Positions 27,461 through 35,895 are shown, numbered from the stretch's first letter. The stretch is 64,000 nt of DNA from Candidatus Limiplasma pullicola (GCA_018710985.1 DVIV01000001.1:82388-146387), one strand, 5' to 3'. The notes: a model not told the origin generated them from the letters alone. Numbers and translations: made by a program.

Positions 27461-27487
27461 CCAAATCCCCCCAGCTGCAACAAAACC

Positions 27488-27533
27488 GCCCTTCTCTGCG
27501 TTGTCTAGGCACCAACGCAAAGGAGGGCTTTTT
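27488..27533 (+). promoter_or_regulatory. Terminator-like hairpin containing the ribosome-binding site of the LCP gene
   Basis: The left arm 27488-27503 pairs with 27513-27528 over 16 positions with one mismatch and one G-T pair. Five T residues follow directly and then the ATG at 27534. The Shine-Dalgarno AAAGGAGGG sits wholly in the right arm. The element can act as a terminator for the CDF transcript, and its folding would also hide the ribosome-binding site of the next gene. Confidence 0.8.
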
Positions 27534-28394
27534 ATGAGGCGTTTGGTTCAACGGACCGCGGCGCTGCTTTGCGCGGCGCTGATGCTCCTTGCCGTCACGC
27601 CCGCGCGCGCGGAGGAATCCGTCCCCTTTACCGTGCTGCTTATCGGCGTGGACACATCGGGCAGGGCCGGGCGCAGCGACGTGATGATGCTGGCCAGCGT
27701 CGATCCCCAAGCGGGCCGCATCCGGCTGGCGTCGTTCCTGCGCGACCTGTACGTATCCATCCCCGGCCACGGGCGCGACCGGCTCAACGCCGCCTATTTT
27801 TACGGCGGCGAGGCGCTGCTTCTGAGGACGCTGGAGGAGAACTTCGGCGTCAGCGTTGATCATACCGTGACGGCGCATTTCCCCACGCTGGTGACGGCGG
27901 TGGACCTGCTGGGCGGCGTGGAGGCGGACATCACCGAGGCCGAGCGCGTGCAGCTCAACAAGATCCTGGAGGATTACAACCGCCAGGTGGGCCTTGCGGC
28001 GGACGACGGCCTGCTGGAAACCGCCGGCGAACACCTGCTCAACGGGCGGCAGGCCCTGAGCTACTGCCGCATCCGCAAGATCGACAGCGATTTTCAGCGC
28101 ACCGGCCGCCAGCAGCGGCTCATCCAGAGCGCGGCGGAGCGGCTGAAGGCCATGAACCTCCTTGCGCTTTTGAAGCTGGCCGTGACGCTGCTTGACGAGG
28201 TGGAAACCGACCTGACGCTGGCCGATCTGGCGGCGTTGGCCCCGCTGCTGGGGTGCGATACGCTGGACATCCAGGGCGCGCACGTCCCCTTTGACGGGAC
28301 CTACGCGGACGAAACCGTCGGCGGCATGATGGTGCTCACCCCGGACCTTGCCGCCAACCGCTCGCAGCTCCGGCGCTTTCTGGAGGGCGAATGA
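27534..28394 (+). CDS. LytR-CpsA-Psr (LCP) family protein
   Basis: A 286-residue protein anchored or exported by an N-terminal hydrophobic segment (LLCAALMLLAVTPARA, about 10-25). The LCP domain has VLLIGVDTSGRAGRSDVMML, the conserved Arg/Asp pair of the polyprenyl-phosphate pocket, SFLRDLYVSIPGHG and RLNAAYFYGG. LCP enzymes attach teichoic acids or capsule to peptidoglycan, using undecaprenyl-pyrophosphate donors outside the membrane. It may attach the glycan made by the 7-17 kb cluster, though it is not linked to it. Translation may be controlled by the hairpin that holds its ribosome-binding site. Confidence 0.88.
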   Translation: MRRLVQRTAALLCAALMLLAVTPARAEESVPFTVLLIGVDTSGRAGRSDVMMLASVDPQAGRIRLASFLRDLYVSIPGHGRDRLNAAYFYGGEALLLRTLEENFGVSVDHTVTAHFPTLVTAVDLLGGVEADITEAERVQLNKILEDYNRQVGLAADDGLLETAGEHLLNGRQALSYCRIRKIDSDFQRTGRQQRLIQSAAERLKAMNLLALLKLAVTLLDEVETDLTLADLAALAPLLGCDTLDIQGAHVPFDGTYADETVGGMMVLTPDLAANRSQLRRFLEGE

Positions 28395-28427
28395 GCCGCG
28401 CAGGTCCTGCCGGAATTACACAACCAA

Positions 28428-28474
28428 GCGCCCTGAGCCTCGCCGGACGGCGTGAACCCAGGGCGCCTCTTTTT
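28428..28474 (+). terminator. Terminator after the LCP gene
   Basis: GCGCCCTG (28428-28435) pairs with CAGGGCGC (28459-28466), and a smaller inner hairpin (CGCC/GGCG) lies between them. A T-rich run follows at 28468-28474. Confidence 0.75.
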
Positions 28475-28503
28475 GGGGCGGTTTCTCTGCCTTCGGCGCG
28501 GCG

Positions 28504-28866
28504 TCAGCGCGTCGCCGCTTTTTCCATCTCCACCCAGCGCTTCCATTCCGCCTCATCCGCGCCCACGGTGACGCGGCTGCCGTTTCTGACGATGGGGCTG
28601 ACCAGCGCCATGGGGTCGTTCATCAGCTCCGAAAGAATCAGGCTGTCGGTGGACATGTGGGCCACGGGGCGCTCCAGCGCCTTTTTGCCGGAGCGGTCCA
28701 CCAGGGCCCTGGCGCCGGCCGCGGCGGCGAACACCTCCAGCTCCTTTTTGCCCAGCCGGTGCTTTTTGAGGTCCATCATCTGATAGGGGATGCGGCGCTC
28801 CTTGAAGAAGCGCTCCGCCTTGAGCACGTCGGGATTTCTGTTTGACACGTAGATCTGAATGTTCAC
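28504..28866 (-). CDS. ArsC/Spx-like thioredoxin-fold protein lacking cysteine
   Basis: A 120-residue protein of the arsenate reductase/Spx fold. It opens IQIYVSNRNPDVLKAERFFKERRIPYQMMDL, where active members have a Cys shortly after the first strand; here the position is Asn/Pro, and the whole protein contains no cysteine. It therefore cannot act by the ArsC thiol mechanism. The start is GTG at 28866, overlapping the stop of the helicase-loader gene by 4 bases, so it is translated with the dnaD-dnaI pair. Its function is unknown. A binding or regulatory role is possible. Confidence 0.78.
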   Translation of the reverse strand: MNIQIYVSNRNPDVLKAERFFKERRIPYQMMDLKKHRLGKKELEVFAAAAGARALVDRSGKKALERPVAHMSTDSLILSELMNDPMALVSPIVRNGSRVTVGADEAEWKRWVEMEKAATR

Positions 28867-29861
28867 GCTTCCTTCCCCTTTCGCCTGCGCGCCCGGCGCA
28901 CGTCGCCGCCCACGAAGCCCACGCGCAGGCAGATGTCCTTGTCCAGCAGGCGCGAGGTCACGCGCTCGGTGTAGCGCTCCAACAGCTCGTTCATGCTCAG
29001 GTTGGTGCTGAGAATGGTGTGCCGCCCGTTCATCTGCCGCTCGTTGAGCAGGTTGAACAGCTGCGTCACGGTCACGTTGTTCATCAGCGGCTCGGTGCCC
29101 AGGTCGTCGATGAGCAAAAGCTCGGCCTCCATCAGCGGGGCCAGCCTGGCTCCGTCGTTGTCCATATAGGCCTGCCGCGCCGTTTCAAAGAAGCGGTAGG
29201 CGCTGATGTAGGTGGGCAGATAGCCGCGCTCGGCCACGCGGTGCGCGATGCACTGCATCAGAAACGTCTTGCCCAGGCCGCTCTTGCCCATCAGGAGCAG
29301 ATCGCGCACCTGGGTTGCGGGAAAGCTGTCGGCATAGCGCCGGCAGATGTCGCGGTTGGCCTCCATGATGCGCCGCTGGGACCGGCCCTGTTCATCCGGC
29401 TCATCGGAAAAGACGGACTCGTCATAGGTTTCAAAGGTGCCCGTGCCTGCACCCAGGCCGCTATGCTCCATCAGGCGGCGGTTGAGCTCCCGGCGCATGC
29501 AGTCGCACATGCGGCGGGAGGGGTCATACACGTATCCCTCGTCGCGGCAGACGGCGCAGGTGTAGACAGGCTGCAGGAAATCGGCCGTCAGGCCGCCCTG
29601 GATCAGCTTTTCCCGGATCTGCCGGTTCCACTCCGCCATACGCGCGGGCAGGCCGGCGTTGGCCTGCGGGTCGCGGCGGGGGTCGGTCAGGCTGGAGCGC
29701 ACGCCCGCCATCACCTCGGCATGGCGCTTTTCCAGCAGTTCCCGAAGGCCCGGGCACCGCCCGCAGGCCTCCTCGCGCCGCTTATCAAACAGGCGAAGGT
29801 TGTCCTCGCGCCGCCGGGCATACTCCTGCTCCAGCCGGGCCAAGATCTGCTCTCGCGTCAT
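28863..29861 (-). CDS. DnaC/DnaI-type replicative helicase loader
   Basis: A 332-residue AAA+ protein. The N-terminal third is helical. A zinc-type cluster follows with Cys at about 102, 105, 119 and 121 (CAVC...CDC), as in DnaI. The ATPase domain has Walker A GKSGLGKT at 192-199, Walker B LLLIDDLG and the sensor region ILSTNLS. Such proteins load the replicative helicase on DNA at origins or stalled forks. Its ATG overlaps the dnaD-like stop by 4 bases, a fixed arrangement in Clostridia. Confidence 0.88.
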   Translation of the reverse strand: MTREQILARLEQEYARRREDNLRLFDKRREEACGRCPGLRELLEKRHAEVMAGVRSSLTDPRRDPQANAGLPARMAEWNRQIREKLIQGGLTADFLQPVYTCAVCRDEGYVYDPSRRMCDCMRRELNRRLMEHSGLGAGTGTFETYDESVFSDEPDEQGRSQRRIMEANRDICRRYADSFPATQVRDLLLMGKSGLGKTFLMQCIAHRVAERGYLPTYISAYRFFETARQAYMDNDGARLAPLMEAELLLIDDLGTEPLMNNVTVTQLFNLLNERQMNGRHTILSTNLSMNELLERYTERVTSRLLDKDICLRVGFVGGDVRRARRRKGKEA

Positions 29862-31360
29862 TTGCGGTTCAACTCCTCCAGCTGTTCCTCCGACAGGTCG
29901 CCAAACTCGTCGGGGTCATAGGTCCGCTGCTCATATTGCTGCTCGATCACGCGCTTGACGGGCTGCGCCGGGCGGGCCGCGTCCTTCTGCGCGGACTGGA
30001 AGCGCTCGTGCTCGGCGCGCGCCGCCTCCACGGTGAGCGCGCCCGCCTCGCGCCAGCCCTGCAGCAGGCGGTTCATGTAGGGCATGGGCCTGTCCACCCC
30101 GCGCGCGAACTCTGCCGCCAGGTCCACCAGCTCCTCCGGCACGCCCCAATCCGCCTGCCAGGTCAGAAGCAGCTCCCGGTTGGCCTGCGTGCAGCCGCCG
30201 CGGTGGCCGCACAGGTCCATCAGCTCGCGGATGCGCCGGTTCAGCGCCCGCACCTGCGCAAGATGTCCCTCGATGGCCTCCGCCGTGGTCAGGCCCTTGG
30301 CGTTCCAGGCTTCCAGTAGCGCCGCCACGTTGTCCAGCGAATGCGCCCTGCCGCTGGCGGCCACCTCGCGGGCCGCCAGCAGCGCCGCCTCGTGCCCGCC
30401 CAGAGCCGTCAGCCCCCGGTACAGCCGGCGCATTCCCTCGTCCACCACGGCGCGGCTGATGCCCAGCACCTGAAGCAGCTCGCGGATGCGCGCGGTCTCC
30501 TCCTGCTCGGCGTCCAGCGTGCGCTCGACCGCCCTGCCGGTGGTGGCCTGTCCGCCGCTGCGGCTGCGGATGCCTTCCAATACCTTGTCCAGATAGCCGA
30601 AGGTGGGCGAGCCCTTGGTGGTTTCGCGGCAGGCGGCTTCGACGGCCTTTGGCTCAAAGCCCCACTTCTCCGTCCATTTGAGATACAGGTCCACCTCGTC
30701 CATGGAAGGGCTGCGGCGCATGCCCAGGCGGCTGAGCACCCGGCGCGCGCCCTTGATGGCCGCCTCGGACCGCTGGAACACCGCCTCGGCCTCCTCAATG
30801 GTGGAAATATGCTCCTGCGCCAGTTCCGCCGCCAGCTTCTGGGCGGCCTTGAAGCTGAAATTGATCCCGCGCGTGGTGATCATGTGCTGAATGAGCATGA
30901 GCACCACCTCGGCGGGCAGTTTCAGCTGCTCCACCCATTCGTAGGCCAGCACGGTTTCGCCGCCATGGAGCTTGCGCCGCTCGCCGAAGGCGGCGTATAC
31001 CGCCTGGGCAAAGGCCTCATAGGCCTCGTCGCGCGGGGCCTCCCGGCGCTTGAGCATGGCCTGCTGCACGTTCAAAAACCGATAGACGGGCGGGCTGTCC
31101 TTCACCCGCTCCACCAGGCGGCAGCGCTCCCAATAGCGCATGGCGCTCTCCACCTCGTCACGGGACAGCGCCAGCGAGCGGGCCACGTCGTCCAGAAGGT
31201 CGCCCTCCTCCTGCGCCCCGCCGTGCGCGCACATCAGGCCGTAAAGATACACCTTGACATGGCTGTCGGGCGCGGCGGGCATGTATTCGCAGAAAAAGGC
31301 GTTGGGCACCGCCGTGGCGTCCCACAGCAGGCCGCCGCGCTCGGCTTCAAAGGTTGGCAT
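29858..31360 (-). CDS. DnaD-domain replication initiation protein
   Basis: A 500-residue protein. The N terminus, about 15-110, forms a winged-helix DnaD/DnaB-like domain (AVPNAFFCEYMP, then a DEVESAMRYWERCRLVER helix). The middle and C-terminal parts hold repeated DDBH2-type helical units with the YLKWTEKWGF and LTWQADWGVPEELVDLA signatures. It is thought to remodel the origin and recruit the loader encoded next. The ATG at 31360 is used because the frame further upstream starts at a TTG ahead of the AAAGGAG site. It heads a three-gene operon. Confidence 0.85.
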   Translation of the reverse strand: MPTFEAERGGLLWDATAVPNAFFCEYMPAAPDSHVKVYLYGLMCAHGGAQEEGDLLDDVARSLALSRDEVESAMRYWERCRLVERVKDSPPVYRFLNVQQAMLKRREAPRDEAYEAFAQAVYAAFGERRKLHGGETVLAYEWVEQLKLPAEVVLMLIQHMITTRGINFSFKAAQKLAAELAQEHISTIEEAEAVFQRSEAAIKGARRVLSRLGMRRSPSMDEVDLYLKWTEKWGFEPKAVEAACRETTKGSPTFGYLDKVLEGIRSRSGGQATTGRAVERTLDAEQEETARIRELLQVLGISRAVVDEGMRRLYRGLTALGGHEAALLAAREVAASGRAHSLDNVAALLEAWNAKGLTTAEAIEGHLAQVRALNRRIRELMDLCGHRGGCTQANRELLLTWQADWGVPEELVDLAAEFARGVDRPMPYMNRLLQGWREAGALTVEAARAEHERFQSAQKDAARPAQPVKRVIEQQYEQRTYDPDEFGDLSEEQLEELNRK

Positions 31361-31429
31361 GCGGCATTCCGGCTCCTTTCGCAAGGGTAGGATCAGTATA
31401 CCACATTTTTGCCCGGCGCGGAAGCGCGC

Positions 31430-31462
31430 AAAAAAGGCCGCCCGGCGAACTGCCGGGCGGCC
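31430..31462 (-). terminator. Minus-strand terminator hairpin (copy A)
   Basis: An 11-base-pair GC stem, GGCCGCCCGGC with its complement at 31436-31462 and a 5-base loop, is followed on the minus strand by six T residues (31435-31430). It is suited to end the ABC importer transcript. Confidence 0.8.
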
Positions 31463-31626
31463 CAGACTGCTGACAAAGTGCGGGGTGCAGGGGGATCATC
31501 CCCCTGCCGGGGTTTGGGGCAGAGCCCCAAGCCCTTATGCCGCAGCATTTCTTGCGAGCGTTGCGAGCGCCCGTAGGGCGCAAGAAACGCGACTCTCTCC
31601 AAAATCAAGGGTTTTTCAGCAGCCTG
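31463..31626. mobile_element. Small structured repeat element with imperfect terminal inverted repeats (MITE-like)
   Basis: The 164-base segment is non-coding. Its ends, 31463-31477 and 31612-31626, are inverted repeats matching at 13 of 15 positions (CAGACTGCTGACAAA against CAGGCTGCTGAAAAA). Inside are three further hairpins: around 31487-31507 (CAGGGGG/CCCCCTG), 31508-31533 (GGGG/CCCC-type) and 31548-31588 (TTTCTTGCG/CGCAAGAAA). It is flanked by two near-identical copies of an 11-bp terminator hairpin. Similar GC-rich intergenic repeats occur in gut Clostridia. Mobility is inferred, not shown. Confidence 0.55.
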
Positions 31627-31629
31627 AAG

Positions 31630-31656
31630 GGCCGCCCGGCGAAATGCCGGGCGGCC
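31630..31656. repeat. Second copy of the terminator hairpin (copy B)
   Basis: The same 11-bp stem as copy A, with loop GAAAT in place of GAACT, lies 24 bases after the stop of the ABC ATPase gene. It lacks the adjacent T run on the minus strand, where the repeat element begins instead. Confidence 0.8.
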
Positions 31657-31680
31657 CCTGTCCGCGCCTTTCCCTGCCCC

Positions 31681-32760
31681 TTACAGCAGGTGCGCGCAGT
31701 CCTTGTCAAACGAGATGGCGGCATGCTCGCCGACCTCAAAGACGCGCTTGTTGAGGGGGCAGCTGTCGGTGATTTTCACCAGCGTGCCATCCGTAAGGCG
31801 CACATGGTAGTTCTGATAGCTGCCCATGAAGCAGCTCAGCTCCACCGTGCAGGGCAGCAGGCCCTCCGGGGCAATCCGGATGGCCTCCGGCCGCAGCACG
31901 ATCTCGCCCTCCGCGCCTGCGTTGCGGGGCGTGTCGGTCTCCACGGTCACCTCGCGCCCTTCCACCGTTACGACGCAGTCCTTCCCCTGCATGCCCTTGA
32001 CGGTTCCCTTGATGAAGTTAGCCTCGCCGATGAAGTCGGCCACGAATTCGTCGGTGGGGTGATAGTAGATGTCCTTGGGGCTGCCCATCTGGGCCACGAC
32101 GCCCTTTTTCATAATGATGATCTCGTCGGAGATGGACATGGCCTCGGACTGGTCATGGGTGACGTAGATGGCGGTGATGCCCAGCTTCTGCTGGATGCGG
32201 CGGATCTCGGTGCGCATGGTCACGCGCAGCTTGGCGTCCAGGTTGGACAGCGGCTCGTCAAAGAGCAGTACGCCGGGCTCGACCACCAGCGCGCGGGCCA
32301 GCGCCACGCGCTGCTGCTGGCCGCCGGAGAGCTGGTTGGTCATGCGGCTTTCCATGCCGCCCATCTCCACCAGATCCAGGATGGTCTTAACCCGCTGCTC
32401 GATCTCCGCCTTGGGGACCTTGCGCAGCTTGAGGCCGTAGGCCACGTTGTCAAACACATTGTAATGAGGGAACAGCGCATAGCTCTGGAACACCATGGCG
32501 GTGTCGCGCTTGTTGGGGGTCAGCTCGTTGATGGGCTGGCCGCCCAGGTAGATTTCGCCCTCGTCCGGGCTCTCAAAGCCGGCCACCATGCGCAGCGTCG
32601 TCGTCTTTCCGCAGCCGGAAGGGCCCAGAAGCGTCACGAAGCTGCCCGGCGCAATGTCCAGCGACACATCATGCACGGCGTAAAAATCCTTGCCGGTCTT
32701 GGGGTCCTTGTAGATCTTGGAAATGTGGTCAAGGCGAACGCCCTTGCTGTCCTTAGGCAT
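31681..32760 (-). CDS. ABC transporter ATP-binding subunit, iron/polyamine type (FbpC/PotA-like)
   Basis: A 359-residue ATPase. It has Walker A GPSGCGKTTTLR, signature LSGGQQQRVALARAL, Walker B LLFDEPLSNLDAKLR and the switch His in VTHDQSEAM. A C-terminal TOBE domain (about 240-355) marks the MOI/CUT1 type importers. It powers uptake by the permease and binding protein encoded upstream, with which it overlaps by 8 bases. By similarity of the set, Fe(III) or an organic phosphonate/polyamine is the likely cargo. Confidence 0.9.
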   Translation of the reverse strand: MPKDSKGVRLDHISKIYKDPKTGKDFYAVHDVSLDIAPGSFVTLLGPSGCGKTTTLRMVAGFESPDEGEIYLGGQPINELTPNKRDTAMVFQSYALFPHYNVFDNVAYGLKLRKVPKAEIEQRVKTILDLVEMGGMESRMTNQLSGGQQQRVALARALVVEPGVLLFDEPLSNLDAKLRVTMRTEIRRIQQKLGITAIYVTHDQSEAMSISDEIIIMKKGVVAQMGSPKDIYYHPTDEFVADFIGEANFIKGTVKGMQGKDCVVTVEGREVTVETDTPRNAGAEGEIVLRPEAIRIAPEGLLPCTVELSCFMGSYQNYHVRLTDGTLVKITDSCPLNKRVFEVGEHAAISFDKDCAHLL

Positions 32761-34471
32761 CTTCGCTGCCTCCCTTTATCTTTCTGCTGGTGCCAAAATA
32801 CTTGGTCACGAGGTTCATGATCACGATGGACGCGTACACGATGGCGATCAAAATGGTCGCGTAGGCGCAGGCCACGCCGTACTTGCCCTTCTCGGCGAAC
32901 TCGTTGATCTGCGTGGTGATGAGCAGGTACTGCGGCGTCACCAGCAGGATGATGGCGCTGATGGCGGTGATGGAGCGCACGAAGGTGGTGACCAGGCCGC
33001 TTAAGAAGCTGTCCTTGATCAGCGGCAGCGTCACGGAGGTGAACACCTTGCCGCTGCCCGCGCCCAGGTCGTAGGCGCTTTCCTCGATGGACTTGTCGAT
33101 CTGCCGAAGCGCCGAGATGCCGCTGCGCGTGCCTACCGGCAGGCTGCGCACGATAAAGACGATGACCAGAATCGCGCCCGTGCCGTAGAGCCCCTGCAAA
33201 AAGCCCGTGTGGAACACGCCGTTGGCAAAGCCGCGGATGTAGCCCACGCCCAGCACCGTGCCGGGCACGGCCATGGCCAGCATGCTGGCAAACTCAATAA
33301 GGCCCTTGGTGCGGAACTTCTTTTTGACCACCAGATAGCTGATGATCATGGACAGCAGCGCGGTGATGGGCGAGGCGATCAGGCTCAATACGAACGAATC
33401 GCGGAACGCCTTGAGGCCGCTGTACTTGAACATGTATTCAAAATGCTTGAAGGACAGCGAATAGTCGCGGCCCCAGAGGTTGAACAGCGCGCCGAAGGGG
33501 ATGCTGACATACATCAGGATCACGAACGCGGAAAACAGCGAGCACAGGATCGTCAGCGGGCGGGTCACGCTCTTGTCGGCGATGAGCATGCGCGCGCGGC
33601 TGGCCTTGCCGGTGAGGGTGGCGTAGGTGCGCTTCTCCAGATAGTACTTCTGAATCAGGAACAGGATGAGCGTCAGGCTCAAAAGCACCACGGCCATGGC
33701 GCTCGCGCCCGCCTTGTCGTAGGCGCCGGTCACCTGCAGATAGATGGTGGTGGCCAAGGTATCGAAGCTGCCGCCGATCATCATGGGGTTGGCAAAGTCG
33801 GCCACGGACTCGATGAACGTGACCAGAAACGCGTTGCCCAGGCCCGGCAGCAGCAGCGGGAACGTCACCGTGGTAAAGACCTTCCAGCGGCTGGCGCCCA
33901 TGTCGCGGCTGGCCTCCTCCAGCGAGGGGTCGATGTTTTTGAGCAGGCCCTTGAGCATCATGTAGCAGACGGGGAAGAACGTCAGGATCTGCACGATGGC
34001 GATGCCGTGCAGGCCGTAGATGTTGCTGTCGTAGATGCCCAGGAGGCTTCGCGTGATGATGCCGCCGCGGCCGAAGAGCAGAATCATGCTCAGCGACAGC
34101 ACGAACGGCGGGGACACCACCGGCAGCATGCTCACGATATTGAACATCCGGCGCACCACGCGCAGGCGGATGCTCACATACACGTCCACATAGGCAAACA
34201 GAAGGCCCAGCGCGGTGGAGCCCAAACCCACGATGAAGCCAAGCTCCAGCGTGTTGGTAAACGCCGTGCGGAAACGGCCCATGTCCAGGACGCGGCTGAA
34301 TACGTCCAGCGTGAAGCGTCCCTCCGATACCACGCTGTCAATCAGCAGCATGGCCAGCGGATAGAGGATGAACAAAGCCAGGAAAATCAGCAGCACCACG
34401 ATGGTGGAGACCATCACCGGGTCGCCGAAGAGCTTTTTGCGGTCCAGCCTTGCGCTCTGCGCCTTGACCAA
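32753..34471 (-). CDS. ABC transporter permease, fused two-domain FbpB type
   Basis: A 572-residue protein with two tandem BPD-transporter inner-membrane domains, six helices each. The EAA loops are EEASRDMGASRWKVFTTVTFPLL (first half) and EESAYDLGAGSGKVFTSVTLPL (second half). The fused design is typical of FbpB/AfuB-type Fe(III) importers and of some 2-aminoethylphosphonate importers. It sits between the binding protein and ATPase genes in one operon. Confidence 0.9.
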   Translation of the reverse strand: MVKAQSARLDRKKLFGDPVMVSTIVVLLIFLALFILYPLAMLLIDSVVSEGRFTLDVFSRVLDMGRFRTAFTNTLELGFIVGLGSTALGLLFAYVDVYVSIRLRVVRRMFNIVSMLPVVSPPFVLSLSMILLFGRGGIITRSLLGIYDSNIYGLHGIAIVQILTFFPVCYMMLKGLLKNIDPSLEEASRDMGASRWKVFTTVTFPLLLPGLGNAFLVTFIESVADFANPMMIGGSFDTLATTIYLQVTGAYDKAGASAMAVVLLSLTLILFLIQKYYLEKRTYATLTGKASRARMLIADKSVTRPLTILCSLFSAFVILMYVSIPFGALFNLWGRDYSLSFKHFEYMFKYSGLKAFRDSFVLSLIASPITALLSMIISYLVVKKKFRTKGLIEFASMLAMAVPGTVLGVGYIRGFANGVFHTGFLQGLYGTGAILVIVFIVRSLPVGTRSGISALRQIDKSIEESAYDLGAGSGKVFTSVTLPLIKDSFLSGLVTTFVRSITAISAIILLVTPQYLLITTQINEFAEKGKYGVACAYATILIAIVYASIVIMNLVTKYFGTSRKIKGGSEDA

Positions 34472-34498
34472 GCGTATCTACCTCCTTTTCCCCAGAGA

Positions 34499-34536
34499 CG
34501 GCGAGGGAGGATGACGCAGCGTCATCCTCCCCGCCG
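34499..34536 (-). promoter_or_regulatory. Intercistronic stem-loop between binding-protein and permease genes
   Basis: A long stem (34499-34516 with 34520-34536, one unpaired A) sits between the stop at 34554 and the permease start at 34471, with no T run. Such hairpins often protect the 5' message and keep binding protein levels above those of the membrane parts. Confidence 0.7.
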
Positions 34537-34553
34537 ACACAGAATTCGTTCGG

Positions 34554-35630
34554 TTATTCGGTCTGGAAGCGGTCGTCCGCGGCGGCGCCGAGGGCGTTGA
34601 AGTAGTCCTCAACGTACTTGGAGGTGTTGTTCTTGGCGTCCTCAAAATCGTAGTCGATCACGTTTTCGGGGTCCAGGCCGAAGGCGGTGGCCTCCTCAGG
34701 CTGCTCGGCGTTGTCGATCACCAGGAACTGGAAGCTCTCGTTCTCCTTGGCGATGTTGACGCAATCCGGGCTGAGCGCGAACTCGATCCACAGCTTGGCG
34801 GCGTTGGGATGCTTGGCGCCCTTGAAGATGGCGGTGGCGCCGATCTCAAAGCTGGTGCCGCTGGAGGGGATCACCAGGCTGATGTTGTCATAGCCGTCCA
34901 GGATCTGGGTGATGCCGTCATGCAGGAAGCCGATGCCGATGACGCACTCGCCGATGCCGACCTTCTTGGAGGGGCCGGAGCCCGACTTGGTGTACTGGGC
35001 GATGTTCTTGTCCAGCTCCACGAAGTACTCCATGGCCTCGTCATGGCCCTTCATCTGCACCATGGTGTTGATGACCAGCTTGGCGGTGCCGGCGGTGTTG
35101 GGGTTGGACAGCCAGATCAGGCCCTTGTATTCGGGCTTGAGCAGGTCGTCCCAGTCCTTGGGCTCTTCCAGGCCCAGGCGCTCCAGCTCCTCGGTGTTGC
35201 ACATGAAGCCCAGGATGCCCTTGTAGATGCCGTACCAGCAGCCGTCCTTGTCGCGGTACATGTCGCCCAGCAGGTGGCTGGCGTTCGCGGCCTCGTAGGG
35301 TTCCAGCAGGCCCTTGGCCACGGACTCGTTATACGGATCGGTGGTGCCGCCGAACCACACGTCGGCGCTGGGATTGCCGTTTTCCTCCTCGATCTTGGCG
35401 GCAACCTCGCCGGTGGAGAGGCGCTGACGGTTGACGGTGATGCCGAAGAGCTCCTGGAACTTGTCGCAGGCGGCGTTGAGGTAGGCTTCCTCGCAGCTGC
35501 CGTACACGGTCAGCTCGCCCTCGGCCTTGGCGGCATCGATAAGCGCCTGGTCATAGCCCTCGGCCGAAGCCGCGCCGCACAGGCCCATCGCCATCACAGC
35601 CACCAGAAGAAGCGCCAACAGTTTTTTCAT
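34554..35630 (-). CDS. Extracellular solute-binding protein, Fe(III)/phosphonate type (family 1)
   Basis: A 358-residue secreted protein. The signal peptide is residues 1-23 (KKLLALLLVAVMAMGLCGAASA). The Cys in the hydrophobic stretch lacks a proper lipobox, so anchoring is uncertain. The mature part has LTVYGSCEEAYLNAACDKFQELFG and ADVWFGGTTDPYNE, like AfuA/FutA-type binding proteins. It delivers the solute to the permease. A promoter and a leader of about 75 bases precede the gene. Confidence 0.87.
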   Translation of the reverse strand: MKKLLALLLVAVMAMGLCGAASAEGYDQALIDAAKAEGELTVYGSCEEAYLNAACDKFQELFGITVNRQRLSTGEVAAKIEEENGNPSADVWFGGTTDPYNESVAKGLLEPYEAANASHLLGDMYRDKDGCWYGIYKGILGFMCNTEELERLGLEEPKDWDDLLKPEYKGLIWLSNPNTAGTAKLVINTMVQMKGHDEAMEYFVELDKNIAQYTKSGSGPSKKVGIGECVIGIGFLHDGITQILDGYDNISLVIPSSGTSFEIGATAIFKGAKHPNAAKLWIEFALSPDCVNIAKENESFQFLVIDNAEQPEEATAFGLDPENVIDYDFEDAKNNTSKYVEDYFNALGAAADDRFQTE

Positions 35631-35710
35631 GAGAAACCACGTCCTTTCTCCAAATTTCCCCTTGGTTATCGATTTGTTTTTCCGCCTTTGCCATTCGAAT
35701 TCGTGCCCTT

Positions 35711-35740
35711 ATCATAGCACCGGCAAGCCAAGATTGTCAA
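35711..35740 (-). promoter_or_regulatory. Promoter of the ABC importer operon
   Basis: On the minus strand a perfect TTGACA (35740-35735), an 18-base spacer and TATGAT (35716-35711) stand about 80 bases before the ATG at 35630. No clear palindromic operator was found next to it. Confidence 0.85.
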
Positions 35741-35808
35741 TAGTCTCACAAGCGATCTGAACAAAAGAAAGAAATTTTTCCGAACGTTCAGGTTTTTTCT
35801 CTCACTCT

Positions 35809-35836
35809 TTGCCACGGCGGCTTCCTGTGTTATAAT
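35809..35836 (+). promoter_or_regulatory. Promoter of the serine-hydrolase-like gene
   Basis: TTGCCA at 35809-35814, a 16-base spacer and a perfect TATAAT at 35831-35836 stand 60 bases before the ATG at 35896. Confidence 0.8.
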
Positions 35837-35895
35837 GGAGCAAAAGGAAAGAAAGCGCCGGGCCGGAGCAGGCCGGGCTTTGGGAGGAAACGCCT

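Noticed and set aside
31487..31588. CRISPR-like or rho-independent terminator array in the 31.4-31.7 kb gap
   Set aside because: There are no regularly spaced direct repeats with unique spacers. The hairpins differ from each other and belong to one bounded repeat element.
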